Positions 1-7,707 of a DNA stretch of 46,340 nt are shown piece after piece. Below the pieces are notes generated by a model, which searched no databases, had not been told where the DNA came from, and was given only the letters and a program-made list of their open reading frames with translations. Position numbers and translations under genes: made by a program. Every line of letters begins with the position of its first letter. Position 1 is the stretch's first letter. Origin of the DNA: Bacteroidota bacterium (GTDB taxonomy: Bacteria > Bacteroidota > Bacteroidia > Chitinophagales > Chitinophagaceae); contig JAFDXP010000024.1 in assembly GCA_018267875.1 (NCBI GenBank), positions 1 through 46,340 on the forward strand. The letters are read 5' to 3'.

Positions 1-431
1 ACTCCACCAATCCTCAAAAAAACTTACTGCATTTGTTTTCAATGAGATAACTAATTTATTACCTTTGGGATATTCAAAATGCGAAACTTATGGATATTCA
101 AAATACGCAGTCTGCTTTTAATCACTAAATGTTTCTCTTTTCCCTTGGCTCACATCACGGAAACAAGGTAATTTCGGTGAAATTTGATTACGACAAAAAT
201 CTAATTCAACACCTAAGAAGCTACGCTAAGGTACTTTAGTCAGCTTCGCAATGAGCTTGGTATATGACAGACAATTTATCTCATCGAAATCTTTGTGGCT
301 TAGAACCCAAGTTGGTTGGCAAAGAGGTTTTACTCAAAATGCCAAATGCTGAATGTGTTCAATAAAATACAATTAGTAGGATATGTGTATTTAAAAAAGC
401 TAAAACAAAAAAAATCAACACCTTTTTAAAA
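1..431. other. Left-edge intergenic stretch, no supportable gene
   Basis: This AT-rich stretch lies downstream of the minus-strand rocD gene. It holds one short near-repeat: GGATATTCAAAAT followed by G or A and CG, near 69 and again near 91. A short open stretch at about 261-365 on the plus strand ends in the peptide GLEPKLVGKEVLLKMPNAEC. It reads like real protein but has stops just upstream and no recognisable family, so it may be a decayed gene tail or chance. No hairpin terminator for rocD is visible. Confidence 0.5.
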
Positions 432-1667
432 TCAATAAACTTCGTTTAAACTTTGGTTGATTATGTTCACACAATCATCTACTTGTTCTTTAGAAATAAT
501 AAGGGGGGGAGCAAATCGAATTTTGTCACCGTGTGTTGGTTTGGCAAGTAATCCATTTTCTTTTAGTTGAACACACAAATCCCAAGCGGCATCCGGTTTT
601 GGATGGTTAATGACAATAGCATTGAGCAGACCTTTTCCTCGAATTTCTGCTAAGTGAGGATTATTTAAATCGCTTAGCTTTTTCCTTAAATATTCACCTT
701 GAATTTGAGCATTTTCAGCCAGTTTTTCTTCCTTCAATACTTTCAATGCTGCAATGGAAACTCGACAAGCTAATGGGTTTCCACCGTATGTAGAACCATG
801 TTCACCGGGTTTGATGGTGAGCATAATTTTGTCGTCTGCCAACACGGCTGACACAGGCAAGGTTCCGCCTGACAAGGCTTTTCCAAGAATTAAGATATCG
901 GGACGAACATCTTCATGATCACAAGCAAGCATTTTTCCTGTACGCGCTAAACCAGTTTGAATTTCGTCAGCGATAAATAAAACGTTGGCTTCTTGACATA
1001 AAGAATATGCTTCGCTTAAATAGCCCCTTTCAGGAACAACTACACCCGCCTCGCCTTGAATAGGTTCTACTAAAAAAGCAGCTACATTTTTATCTTGCAG
1101 TGCTTGATGCAAAGCCGGTATGTTGTTGAATTCAATTACTTCATACCCCGGCATGTAGGGTCCAAAATTGTTTTTTGCCGTAGGGTCTGTACTAAATGAA
1201 ATGACATTAAGCGTTCTGCCGTGGAAATTATTTTTACAAACAATTATTTTGGCTTTGTCGTGCTCTATTCCTTTTACTTCATAAGCCCATTTACGAGCCA
1301 GTTTCAAGGCTGTTTCTACTGCTTCTACACCAGTATTCATTGGCAGCACTTTTTCATACCCAAAATAGTCGGTAATGTAAGCTGTAAATTCCCCTAATCC
1401 TTCACTGTGAAAAGCGCGAGAGGTAAGAGTCAGTTTTTTAGCTTGATCTATGAGTTCGGCTACAATTGTTGGATGACAATGCCCTTGATTGACCGCTGAA
1501 TAAGCAGACAAAAAATCATAGTAACGTTTGCCATCAACATCCCATAAAAAAACTCCCTCACCTCGATTTAGCACAACGGGTAAAGGGTGGTAGTTGTGTG
1601 CACCAAAACGATCTTCTAAGTCTAAATAATGTTGTGTCTTCGGGGATGAGGAGCTTGTTGAAATCAT
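432..1667 (-). CDS. rocD: Ornithine--oxo-acid transaminase (ornithine aminotransferase)
   Basis: This is a 411-residue class III PLP-dependent aminotransferase. It would convert ornithine plus 2-oxoglutarate to glutamate semialdehyde plus glutamate, linking arginine/ornithine breakdown to proline and glutamate in the cytoplasm. The sequence shows the family pattern: an N-terminal substrate region with [17 protein letters not shown], the cofactor segment [20 protein letters not shown], the Asp motif [13 protein letters not shown], and the PLP lysine in ILGKALSGG, followed by the [10 protein letters not shown] stretch. Length matches the ornithine aminotransferase family and favours it over acetylornithine or GABA transaminases. 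The ATG at 1665-1667 lies only four nucleotides downstream of a perfect -7 box, so the message may be leaderless. It is monocistronic as far as the window shows and divergent from the secreted protein gene at 1804. Confidence 0.93.
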   Translation of the reverse strand: MISTSSSSPKTQHYLDLEDRFGAHNYHPLPVVLNRGEGVFLWDVDGKRYYDFLSAYSAVNQGHCHPTIVAELIDQAKKLTLTSRAFHSEGLGEFTAYITDYFGYEKVLPMNTGVEAVETALKLARKWAYEVKGIEHDKAKIIVCKNNFHGRTLNVISFSTDPTAKNNFGPYMPGYEVIEFNNIPALHQALQDKNVAAFLVEPIQGEAGVVVPERGYLSEAYSLCQEANVLFIADEIQTGLARTGKMLACDHEDVRPDILILGKALSGGTLPVSAVLADDKIMLTIKPGEHGSTYGGNPLACRVSIAALKVLKEEKLAENAQIQGEYLRKKLSDLNNPHLAEIRGKGLLNAIVINHPKPDAAWDLCVQLKENGLLAKPTHGDKIRFAPPLIISKEQVDDCVNIINQSLNEVY

Positions 1668-1671
1668 GATG

Positions 1672-1679
1672 CAAAACTA
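1672..1679 (-). promoter_or_regulatory. Bacteroidota -7 promoter box of rocD
   Basis: Minus-strand TAGTTTTG is a perfect match to TAnnTTTG. It is followed by CATC and then the rocD ATG. A TTG about 23 nt upstream could serve as the -33 element. Transcription would begin at or next to the start codon. Confidence 0.6.
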
Positions 1680-1761
1680 TAAAAACTTAACCACTCGTTA
1701 AGCAATTGAAAAGATAGCGTTAAGCATCCCCCGATTTACAACTCATTCTATTCGCTCGATA

Positions 1762-1769
1762 CACCTTTG
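1762..1769 (+). promoter_or_regulatory. Candidate -7 box for the secreted protein gene
   Basis: CACCTTTG matches TAnnTTTG at all positions but the first. It is 35 nt upstream of the ATG at 1804, which would give a short AT-rich leader. No clear -33 TTTG is present at the expected distance. Confidence 0.35.
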
Positions 1770-1803
1770 CAGTGTCAATATCAAAAAACAAATTACTAAA
1801 CAC

Positions 1804-2358
1804 ATGAAACGCATAATTCTTTCAGTCTTATTTTTAACATCTGCCGGAATGGTGGCTAAAGCACAAACAAGTGCAGCAAATGCAAGTGCACAACAAACAG
1901 TTCAGTTGCAACTCAGTAATGTGCTGGACATCACTTTTGTAGGGAATTCTTCATCTATAGGTTCAACTGTTGCTTTGCCTTTTACTACTGCAAATGATTA
2001 TGCAAATGGGGTAGAAAGTAGTGCGCAACAATTACGTATTCGAAGTAATAAGAACTTCAATGTAACCGTGCGTGCCAATGCGGCAAATTTTACAGTTACA
2101 AATGGAAGTTCAGAATCAATTTCAAATATGCCTGCCAATGTGCTGAATGTAAAAGTATCTTCTAATCAAACTGGTGGAAGCATTGCAGGAAGTTTTTCCA
2201 ACTATACCGGTTTATCTAACACTGCAAATAATCTTATTTCTAACGGAACTTTTGGTGGAAATCAAACATTTTCTGTGATGTATAAAGCAACTCCGGGCTT
2301 TGCTTATCCTGCCGGAACCTATTCCCTTGATGTTGTATATACGGCAACACAACAATAA
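1804..2358 (+). CDS. Secreted Ser/Thr/Asn-rich beta protein of unknown function
   Basis: This 184-residue protein has a clear Sec signal peptide: MKRIILSVLFLTSAGMVAKA, with cleavage before QTSA. The mature part is rich in Ser, Asn, Thr and Gln, has almost no charged residues, and reads as alternating beta strands ending in YPAGTYSLDVVYTATQQ. That ending resembles DUF4402/spore-coat-U/fimbrial-type beta-sandwich domains, where PAGTYxxxVxxT forms the last strand. This suggests a small exported adhesin or pilus-like subunit; function is inferred from composition only. The gene has its own terminator at 2384-2422, so it is probably a single-gene unit. It precedes the T6SS genes, but nothing in it links it to that system. 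Confidence 0.75.
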   Translation: MKRIILSVLFLTSAGMVAKAQTSAANASAQQTVQLQLSNVLDITFVGNSSSIGSTVALPFTTANDYANGVESSAQQLRIRSNKNFNVTVRANAANFTVTNGSSESISNMPANVLNVKVSSNQTGGSIAGSFSNYTGLSNTANNLISNGTFGGNQTFSVMYKATPGFAYPAGTYSLDVVYTATQQ

Positions 2359-2383
2359 TCCTCGGATCTTCTTTCTGACTATA

Positions 2384-2426
2384 GCAAGCCTTCTCAACTC
2401 TTGAGGGGGCTTGCCCTTTTTTAATA
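2384..2426 (+). terminator. Rho-independent terminator after the secreted protein gene
   Basis: GCAAGCC (2384-2390) pairs with GGCTTGC (2408-2414). An inner stem CTCAA/TTGAG lies inside the loop, and a C/T-rich run CCCTTTTTT follows. It insulates the secreted protein gene from the DUF4375 gene. Confidence 0.85.
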
Positions 2427-2454
2427 ATAGCACCAATTTTTTCGGTGCGTGATC

Positions 2455-2462
2455 TATATTTG
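2455..2462 (+). promoter_or_regulatory. -7 promoter box directly upstream of the DUF4375 gene
   Basis: TATATTTG is a perfect TAnnTTTG match and ends four nucleotides before the ATG at 2467, so a transcript from it would be leaderless. A small inverted repeat, GCACC (2430-2434) with GGTGC (2444-2448), sits where the -33 region should be and could be an operator or chance. Confidence 0.5.
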
Positions 2463-2466
2463 ATTT

Positions 2467-2970
2467 ATGCCTCAATTTTTACCCATCATCAATAAAGATG
2501 ATTTTGATAGAGTAAAAGCTTCAAACATTAATGGTGCTTTATTTGATTTTTTGGTAACACCGTTACACGAAGAATTAAATCGAAGACAAACTTTCGATTT
2601 TCTGGATGAATTATCAATCGGGCAAAAGCTTTTTCTCTGTTTTGGTTATGTAAAAGATCAAGTTTTTCAAGGTGGTTTTATTCAATTGTTGGCAAACGGC
2701 TATGTGGGTCTATTGCCTGAAATGCCCGCCTGGCTTACGATAGTGATGGCTAATGACATGGCACAATTAATTGATGATGTATTAAAATGTTATGTAGAAA
2801 GGGTATCTTTCTTCAATAAAGAACTGTCAACTCAAGCATTTGCTCAATTGTATTCCGAGCTTCCGGAATTTGACTCATTGGAAAAACGATTTCAATCTTG
2901 CTTTGAGAAAACTATAGAAGCCATGGAAAAATATGCCATAATGAACCTAAACCAATTTATTAAAACTTAG
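2467..2970 (+). CDS. DUF4375-like protein upstream of hcp
   Basis: This 167-residue acidic, helical, soluble protein has no signal peptide or membrane segment. The segment from about residue 30 to 90 (RRQTFDFLDELSIGQKLFLC, then VFQGGFIQLLANGYVGLLP) has the character of DUF4375/DMP19-like proteins. In those, a 'GGFxQff.N..G' motif follows a 'ls..er.l.....dgqV' helix. No catalytic residues are recognisable. It has its own promoter box and is separated from hcp by about 110 nt, so co-transcription is possible but unproven. Next to hcp and vgrG it could be an immunity or accessory protein; that is a positional guess only. The DUF4375 assignment is from memory of the motif. Confidence 0.6.
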   Translation: MPQFLPIINKDDFDRVKASNINGALFDFLVTPLHEELNRRQTFDFLDELSIGQKLFLCFGYVKDQVFQGGFIQLLANGYVGLLPEMPAWLTIVMANDMAQLIDDVLKCYVERVSFFNKELSTQAFAQLYSELPEFDSLEKRFQSCFEKTIEAMEKYAIMNLNQFIKT

Positions 2971-3081
2971 AGCTCGCCCATTTTTACAACTTTCTCAAGA
3001 AAATTTTTTATATTCTGGTTAGGGAAAATAAAAATTCCATATATTGCACTCAATATCATTTCACTCCAAAAAAACATCCTA

Positions 3082-3480
3082 ATGGCATCTTTTAAAGCAA
3101 CTGCAAAAATCGGAAGTGTAGAATTCAAAGACTTAATTGAATGTACTTATTCTCTACATCGTGATGTAGCAGCAACCGGACAACCATCTTCACAGATCTA
3201 TGGTGGTAAAATTGACTTAGTAGTTGAATCATCTGACAACACTGGGATTATTGAATCAATGGTTAATCAATATAAGCCCATTGATGGAACGATTACATTT
3301 AAGAAGTCGGATGAGGATGCTAAAATGAAAGAACTTTCATTTACAAAAGGACATGTAGTATTTTTTGAAGAAAATTTTTCAAAAGATGGTAACAATCCGA
3401 TGTTTATGAAGTTTACAGTTTCAGCAGAGAAAATCAAGATTGGCAATGCTGAACATGAAAACACGTGGAAAAACGTGTAG
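3082..3480 (+). CDS. tssD: T6SS tube protein Hcp (TssD, subtype iii)
   Basis: This 132-residue protein has the Bacteroidota TssD pattern. It starts MASFKATAKIGSVEFKDLIE, continues with the CTYSLHRDVAATGQPSSQIY segment, and ends in a beta strand FMKFTVSAEKIKIGNAEHEN. Hexameric rings of this protein stack to form the inner tube propelled by the sheath and are also the classic secreted marker of an active T6SS. Length and strand pattern fit the family. It lies just upstream of vgrG and has a strong terminator of its own directly after the stop. This fits a need for much more Hcp than VgrG. No promoter box is exact; TATATTG at about 3039 is a weak candidate. Confidence 0.93.
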   Translation: MASFKATAKIGSVEFKDLIECTYSLHRDVAATGQPSSQIYGGKIDLVVESSDNTGIIESMVNQYKPIDGTITFKKSDEDAKMKELSFTKGHVVFFEENFSKDGNNPMFMKFTVSAEKIKIGNAEHENTWKNV

Positions 3481-3503
3481 TTCATGTAACAAAACTTACT
3501 AAG

Positions 3504-3544
3504 AAATGGCTCGGGTATTGAATAAGTGCCGAGCCATTTTTTAC
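3504..3544 (+). terminator. Rho-independent terminator after hcp
   Basis: A perfect 11-bp stem, AAATGGCTCGG (3504-3514) with CCGAGCCATTT (3529-3539), is followed by TTTTTA. It separates hcp transcription from the vgrG module, or allows partial read-through into it. Confidence 0.9.
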
Positions 3545-3620
3545 TTATTGTAATTGTTGATTTAAGCTTTAGGCTTACAGCAGTGTGTTCATTTCTATTT
3601 ATCGGCTAATTTTTTCTTTT

Positions 3621-5462
3621 ATGCTAAGTCATGTAACTGCACAAATAGAATTAGATGGCGAAAACATTGGGCTTTTCACAACCATTCAATTATTTCAAGA
3701 GTTTAATGCCCACCATCAACTTACTATTACGGTGCCTTTCAATGCAATGGAACAACGTACATCCATTGATATTATCAATACTCAAAACAAAATTGGCAAG
3801 TCAGTTGTATTGCGTTTAAAACATGCTTCGTCCGGCAATGATTTATTGGTTTTTCGAGGTATTCTGGGAGAAGTAAATTATGAATTAGGCGATAACTATC
3901 ACCGAAATTTGCTTTTACAATGTTATAGCCCAACAATACTTTTAGAAACTGGAAACGATTATAGGTCATTTTTGGATCAAGATCTGAAAACTGTAGTGGA
4001 TAAGGTTTTTAAGCCGGTTAAAGATTTTGGGGTTACTGTTGATTTGCAAGGATGTGATTGTAGTAGTCCTACTCCTTACCTCTGCCAATACAATGAAAGT
4101 AGTTTTAACTTTCTCAATCGTTTGTCTATTGATTTTATTAGCCCTTTTTTCTACGATGGGGTTAAGTTGTTTTTTGGTAACTATGAAGTTGCCAATGTTG
4201 AATTGGTGTATGGTGTTGACATAGATTACTTTAAAATTGCTTACAAAGTTATTCCGTTAAAGTTTAGTAAATATGTATATAATTGGTTAGAAAATTCAGT
4301 TCATAGAGAGGATGCGCCTACCACATTGGATAGTGCCAATTGGAGTACCATTAGCAAGACACTTTTTGATCGCTCACATAACCTATTCACAACTTCTGTA
4401 CAATCTCCATTATTACAAGTAATTGACAAAGAATCAGATTTAGCTGATTTTGTAAAAATTGAAGAAGCTCAACGTTCCACACAAATAAAAACGATCACGG
4501 GTAGAAGCGTAGATACAGACTTGCAACTCGGCAGAAAAATTACAGTTAAAATCCCTGTTGTTGGTGCAGATGGACGAACAACTTTGCAGGAACAAGGATC
4601 ATATTTTATAACCTCTGTTAAACATTTTGTCAGCGAAACGGGGCAATACTATAACGTATTTGAAGGCGTAACAGCAGAAGTTGGACGCATTCCCCTACCA
4701 CATAATGTCGCATTCCCAAAAGTTAATACGGAGTGGGCAATAGTGAAGTTTAATAAAGACCCTGATAACAAGGGAAGAGTTGTTGTCCAAACATCGTGGC
4801 AAGCTCGAAATAATGAAACAACTAATTGGATAAAAGTTTTGACACCAGATGCTGGTGAAGGAAAAGATGGTGCAGGTAACCGTGGATTAGTTGTGATACC
4901 GGAAGAAGGGGATTTGGTAATTGTATGCTATAAGTATAATGATCCTAACAGACCCTTTGTGATGGGCAGCATGTTCACCGGAAAAACCGGTGGCGGTGGC
5001 GGAGCAGGAAACAAAACGAAAAGCCTAACGGCATTAAGCGGAGCCACCTTAACTATCAATGGCACTGTCATCACAATAAATAATGCCGGAGGTGCTTCAA
5101 TTGTATTGGATCAAACTAAGATTGACATAACTGCAAATGCGGAAGTAACGGTAAAGGCGGATTCAAAAATTACACTAAATGTTGGTGGGTCAACCTTATC
5201 TGTAAAACCAAGTGCTATTGAATTGGTAGCACCACATATTTATATCAATGGCACCAGCGATGTAAATATGTTTTCGGCAGCCGGACAGACATTTATTGCC
5301 GGAGATGATATTACCGTTCAAGGTACCAATACCTTAGTAAAAGCTACTGCACAAACACATGTAGTAGGTCCAAAAGTAGAAGTGAAAGCAGATGCAACAG
5401 CAGAATTGAGTGCCGGAGGCCCGGTTACAGTGAAAGGAGCAATCGTAAACGTAAATTGTTGA
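3621..5462 (+). CDS. tssI: T6SS spike protein VgrG (TssI)
   Basis: This protein of about 613 residues has the VgrG layout. A gp27-like base region (about 1-350) starts MLSHVTAQIELDGENIGLFT. A gp5-type OB domain (about 365-455) contains EWAIVKFNKDPDNKGRVVV and the conserved EEGDLVIVCYKYNDPNRPFV MG stretch. A Gly-rich linker follows, then a C-terminal repetitive beta domain with strands such as TLTINGTVITINNAGGASIV. It forms the trimeric tip of the Hcp tube that carries PAAR and effector proteins. I chose the ATG at 3621 over an in-frame GTG at 3585 because the protein family begins at this point. The stop overlaps the next ATG (TGATG), indicating translational coupling to the spike module. No enzymatic C-terminal extension is seen, so any effector must be a separate protein. 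Confidence 0.93.
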   Translation: MLSHVTAQIELDGENIGLFTTIQLFQEFNAHHQLTITVPFNAMEQRTSIDIINTQNKIGKSVVLRLKHASSGNDLLVFRGILGEVNYELGDNYHRNLLLQCYSPTILLETGNDYRSFLDQDLKTVVDKVFKPVKDFGVTVDLQGCDCSSPTPYLCQYNESSFNFLNRLSIDFISPFFYDGVKLFFGNYEVANVELVYGVDIDYFKIAYKVIPLKFSKYVYNWLENSVHREDAPTTLDSANWSTISKTLFDRSHNLFTTSVQSPLLQVIDKESDLADFVKIEEAQRSTQIKTITGRSVDTDLQLGRKITVKIPVVGADGRTTLQEQGSYFITSVKHFVSETGQYYNVFEGVTAEVGRIPLPHNVAFPKVNTEWAIVKFNKDPDNKGRVVVQTSWQARNNETTNWIKVLTPDAGEGKDGAGNRGLVVIPEEGDLVIVCYKYNDPNRPFVMGSMFTGKTGGGGGAGNKTKSLTALSGATLTINGTVITINNAGGASIVLDQTKIDITANAEVTVKADSKITLNVGGSTLSVKPSAIELVAPHIYINGTSDVNMFSAAGQTFIAGDDITVQGTNTLVKATAQTHVVGPKVEVKADATAELSAGGPVTVKGAIVNVNC

Positions 5463-5917
5463 TGATGGAAAAGCTAAGTACAAATTCTATAACGCGAAAT
5501 CAGCATTCAGCATCTACTATTTCTTTGTCTCAAGGTTATGAGCTGATCATAGAGGCTGATCGAAAAAAAATATCTCTAAAACATCCAACAGCACCCACGC
5601 GGTTTGAGATTACAATAGATGAACATGGTCGAGCATTGGTTCATTTACTTTCTGAAAACATTTCTTTACAAACTGAAAAATCACTCACTTTTGAAGCTGA
5701 AAAAATAAAACTGAAAGCACAAGATCAAATCAACTTTCAAACTCAAGGTAATTTGGTGCAAGAAGTGCGAGGTGATGTATTGGAAGAAACAAAAGGTGCT
5801 CATAAATCAATCGCACAATCACATAAAATAGTTGCTACCACTTTTAATGTTGAAATAAAAGCAAACGATGATGTGCGTGTAGATGGTGAACGATTATTTT
5901 TTAATTGTAACGATTAA
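5462..5917 (+). CDS. gp5-tail-like beta protein of the VgrG module (DUF3540-like?)
   Basis: This 151-residue protein overlaps the vgrG stop codon by one base and abuts the next gene directly. It is built of regular alternating strands: YELIIEADRKKISLKHP, ISLQTEKSLTFEAEKIKLKA, QINFQTQGNLVQEVRGDV and FNVEIKANDDVRVDGERLFF. This is the amphipathic repeat pattern seen in the triple-stranded beta-helix tails of VgrG and gp5. It looks like a detached extension of the spike. Proteobacterial vgrG clusters with DUF2169 genes often carry a similar small protein (DUF3540), and this may be its counterpart. An N-terminal segment of about 25 residues, Ser/Thr/Asn-rich, is probably flexible. It could extend the VgrG needle or adapt it to the PAAR-like protein downstream. 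Confidence 0.6.
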   Translation: MMEKLSTNSITRNQHSASTISLSQGYELIIEADRKKISLKHPTAPTRFEITIDEHGRALVHLLSENISLQTEKSLTFEAEKIKLKAQDQINFQTQGNLVQEVRGDVLEETKGAHKSIAQSHKIVATTFNVEIKANDDVRVDGERLFFNCND

Positions 5918-6889
5918 ATGAAATTAATCAACAACACAACGTATCCACATTTGCTTTTTCGAACAGCCATGCTGGACGATATGATGGCAGTTGCCCCTAT
6001 GCTTCGAGTTACTTATGATGTACATAATGGCATTTGCACTCCTGCTAAAGAGCAAATTTGGAAATTAGATCCTGCTCCTTGGGAAGGAATATATGGTGCA
6101 ATGGAAGGTGATTACGTTTTTCAAAGAGGAGGAATTGATCTTATGGTTTTTGGAAATGCAGTAGCCCCAAACAATGTTCCTACTCAACGAATGTTAGTAA
6201 AGGTTTCCATGTCCGGAAAACTATCAAAAGAAATAATGGTTATTGGAAATCGAAAATGGAAACAAACAGTTACAGGACTTACCATTACAAATCCAGAACC
6301 ATTTACAGAAATGCCCATTGGTTTGGCTAATGCTTATGGTGGATGGGCAGTATGGGATGAACTTCGATTTCCGTTTAGTAATAACCCACATGGAAAAGGA
6401 TTTATTTGGGAAAAAGAATTTGCAGATGGTGTTCCATTACCCAATGTTGAAAACCCACAACAATTAATTACAGAATGGAATCAAAAGCCGCATCCGGAAA
6501 CGCTGGGAAGTATGCCTATGTGCGAAAAAAAAGTAATGAACTCCGCTACTATCAACCATGAAAAAAAGGAATTAGGCTCGCTAAACAACACTTTCTTCAA
6601 TGCCTCTTTGCCGGATATGATTGTGAAAGAAATATTGCCCGGAGAAGAAATTGTTATTGAAGGGATGACCCCCAAAGGGAGTTTTAAAATGATAGTTCCG
6701 GATCATTCTTTATGGGCAGATATTTTTCTTGGCACACAAATCAATACCCGTAAAATGCTTATTGATCAAGTTGGTGTAGAACCTAATATCGGGCGAGCAT
6801 TTATCACTTATCGTTATCCCTTTAATTATAAAGTGGTTCCCGGAAAACAAAGAACAATTACACTGCACGAAAAAACTATTGGTTTATGA
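5918..6889 (+). CDS. DUF2169-family T6SS adaptor/chaperone, copy 1
   Basis: This 323-residue soluble protein starts immediately after the previous stop (TAAATG). Recognisable DUF2169 features are an N-terminal domain of a fold that handles pentapeptide/VgrG-linked cargo, the stretch ANAYGG (about residue 140), and the NPHGKGFIW motif followed by LPNVENPQQLITEW. Known DUF2169 proteins are encoded in vgrG clusters, where they bind PAAR-like effector domains and are needed to load them. It is one of two divergent copies flanking the PAAR-like gene. It is co-translated with its neighbours: its stop overlaps the next start as ATGA. The copy at 7708 shares the YGG, N..GKGF and P.(I/V)E.P motifs but is longer and otherwise quite different. 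Confidence 0.75.
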   Translation: MKLINNTTYPHLLFRTAMLDDMMAVAPMLRVTYDVHNGICTPAKEQIWKLDPAPWEGIYGAMEGDYVFQRGGIDLMVFGNAVAPNNVPTQRMLVKVSMSGKLSKEIMVIGNRKWKQTVTGLTITNPEPFTEMPIGLANAYGGWAVWDELRFPFSNNPHGKGFIWEKEFADGVPLPNVENPQQLITEWNQKPHPETLGSMPMCEKKVMNSATINHEKKELGSLNNTFFNASLPDMIVKEILPGEEIVIEGMTPKGSFKMIVPDHSLWADIFLGTQINTRKMLIDQVGVEPNIGRAFITYRYPFNYKVVPGKQRTITLHEKTIGL

Positions 6890-7689
6890 AAGTTCCTTGT
6901 TTAGTACTTCATCATATACATCCGGTATTAGGTCCTGATTTTGAAAACAACCTAACACCGCCGGCACCAACACCAATTCCTTACACCCCCTATTTTGCAG
7001 TAAGCATACTTTCAGGAAATTTATGGCAATCTAAGTACTCAAAAAAAACATTTTCAATTGCCAGTGGAATTAGCGTGATGCAGCGTGATACAACCGTTGG
7101 CATGCTTGGTTTGCCACACTTTGGGAATCCGGCAAATGTGCTTTACCCAATAATTCTTTCGCTAACTACAAAATCAAAATCAAATTTTGGATCATCTTCT
7201 ACAAAAGTTGAGGGTGCCTCATTAGCCGCAGCCTGTTTGATTGCTACTAATCTGAATTTGAATTGTGGAACAATAAGCACCCCGACCGGTATCGTAATTG
7301 CTCCGAGTACATTTTTTGTAGGACTTTCGCCCGGAGACTATTTAGCTGGAGCTTTTAGTATTGCTTTCGATATGGTGTTAGATTATGCTTTCAATAAATT
7401 GATGGCTACAAACGGTATGGAAACCGGATTAAATTCATTAGGTGCTCGTGTCATTGGCAGAGTGTGGGGAACAAGATATCTATCTCGTCTTTTGCCCAAT
7501 AGTTTGATCAATGCCCATAATTTAGTTACAGGTGTCATTGGTGAACTCTTTAAAATGGGTACTGGCAGTTGGATGGAAATTGGTACAGGAGCTGCAAGGG
7601 GAGATGTGACGAACCCAACGGGTCCATCTGATGCTTTGGAGAATTATGTGAGAAATACTGAATGGTGGAAATCTAATCTTGAATCCTAA
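6886..7689 (+). CDS. PAAR-like tip protein / candidate T6SS effector
   Basis: This 267-residue protein shows features of the PAAR-like (DUF4150-type) spike-tip proteins found with DUF2169: an early PPAPTPIPYTPYFAVSILSG segment, a TVGMLGLPHFGNPANVLYPI stretch, and a VEGASLAAACLIATNLNLNC run followed by TGIVIAPSTFFVGLSPGDYL. It has no classical PAAR zinc-site repeats that I can see. The region from about 150 to 260 is hydrophobic and helical (AGAFSIAFDMVLDYAFNKLM), ending with a Gly-rich tail. It could be a small membrane-active toxin or only a structural tip. No enzyme motif and no clear neighbouring immunity gene are seen. It sits between the two DUF2169 genes, overlapping the first by 4 nt. 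Confidence 0.6.
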   Translation: MKVPCLVLHHIHPVLGPDFENNLTPPAPTPIPYTPYFAVSILSGNLWQSKYSKKTFSIASGISVMQRDTTVGMLGLPHFGNPANVLYPIILSLTTKSKSNFGSSSTKVEGASLAAACLIATNLNLNCGTISTPTGIVIAPSTFFVGLSPGDYLAGAFSIAFDMVLDYAFNKLMATNGMETGLNSLGARVIGRVWGTRYLSRLLPNSLINAHNLVTGVIGELFKMGTGSWMEIGTGAARGDVTNPTGPSDALENYVRNTEWWKSNLES

Positions 7690-7707
7690 AGAATTAATTC
7701 AACCCCA

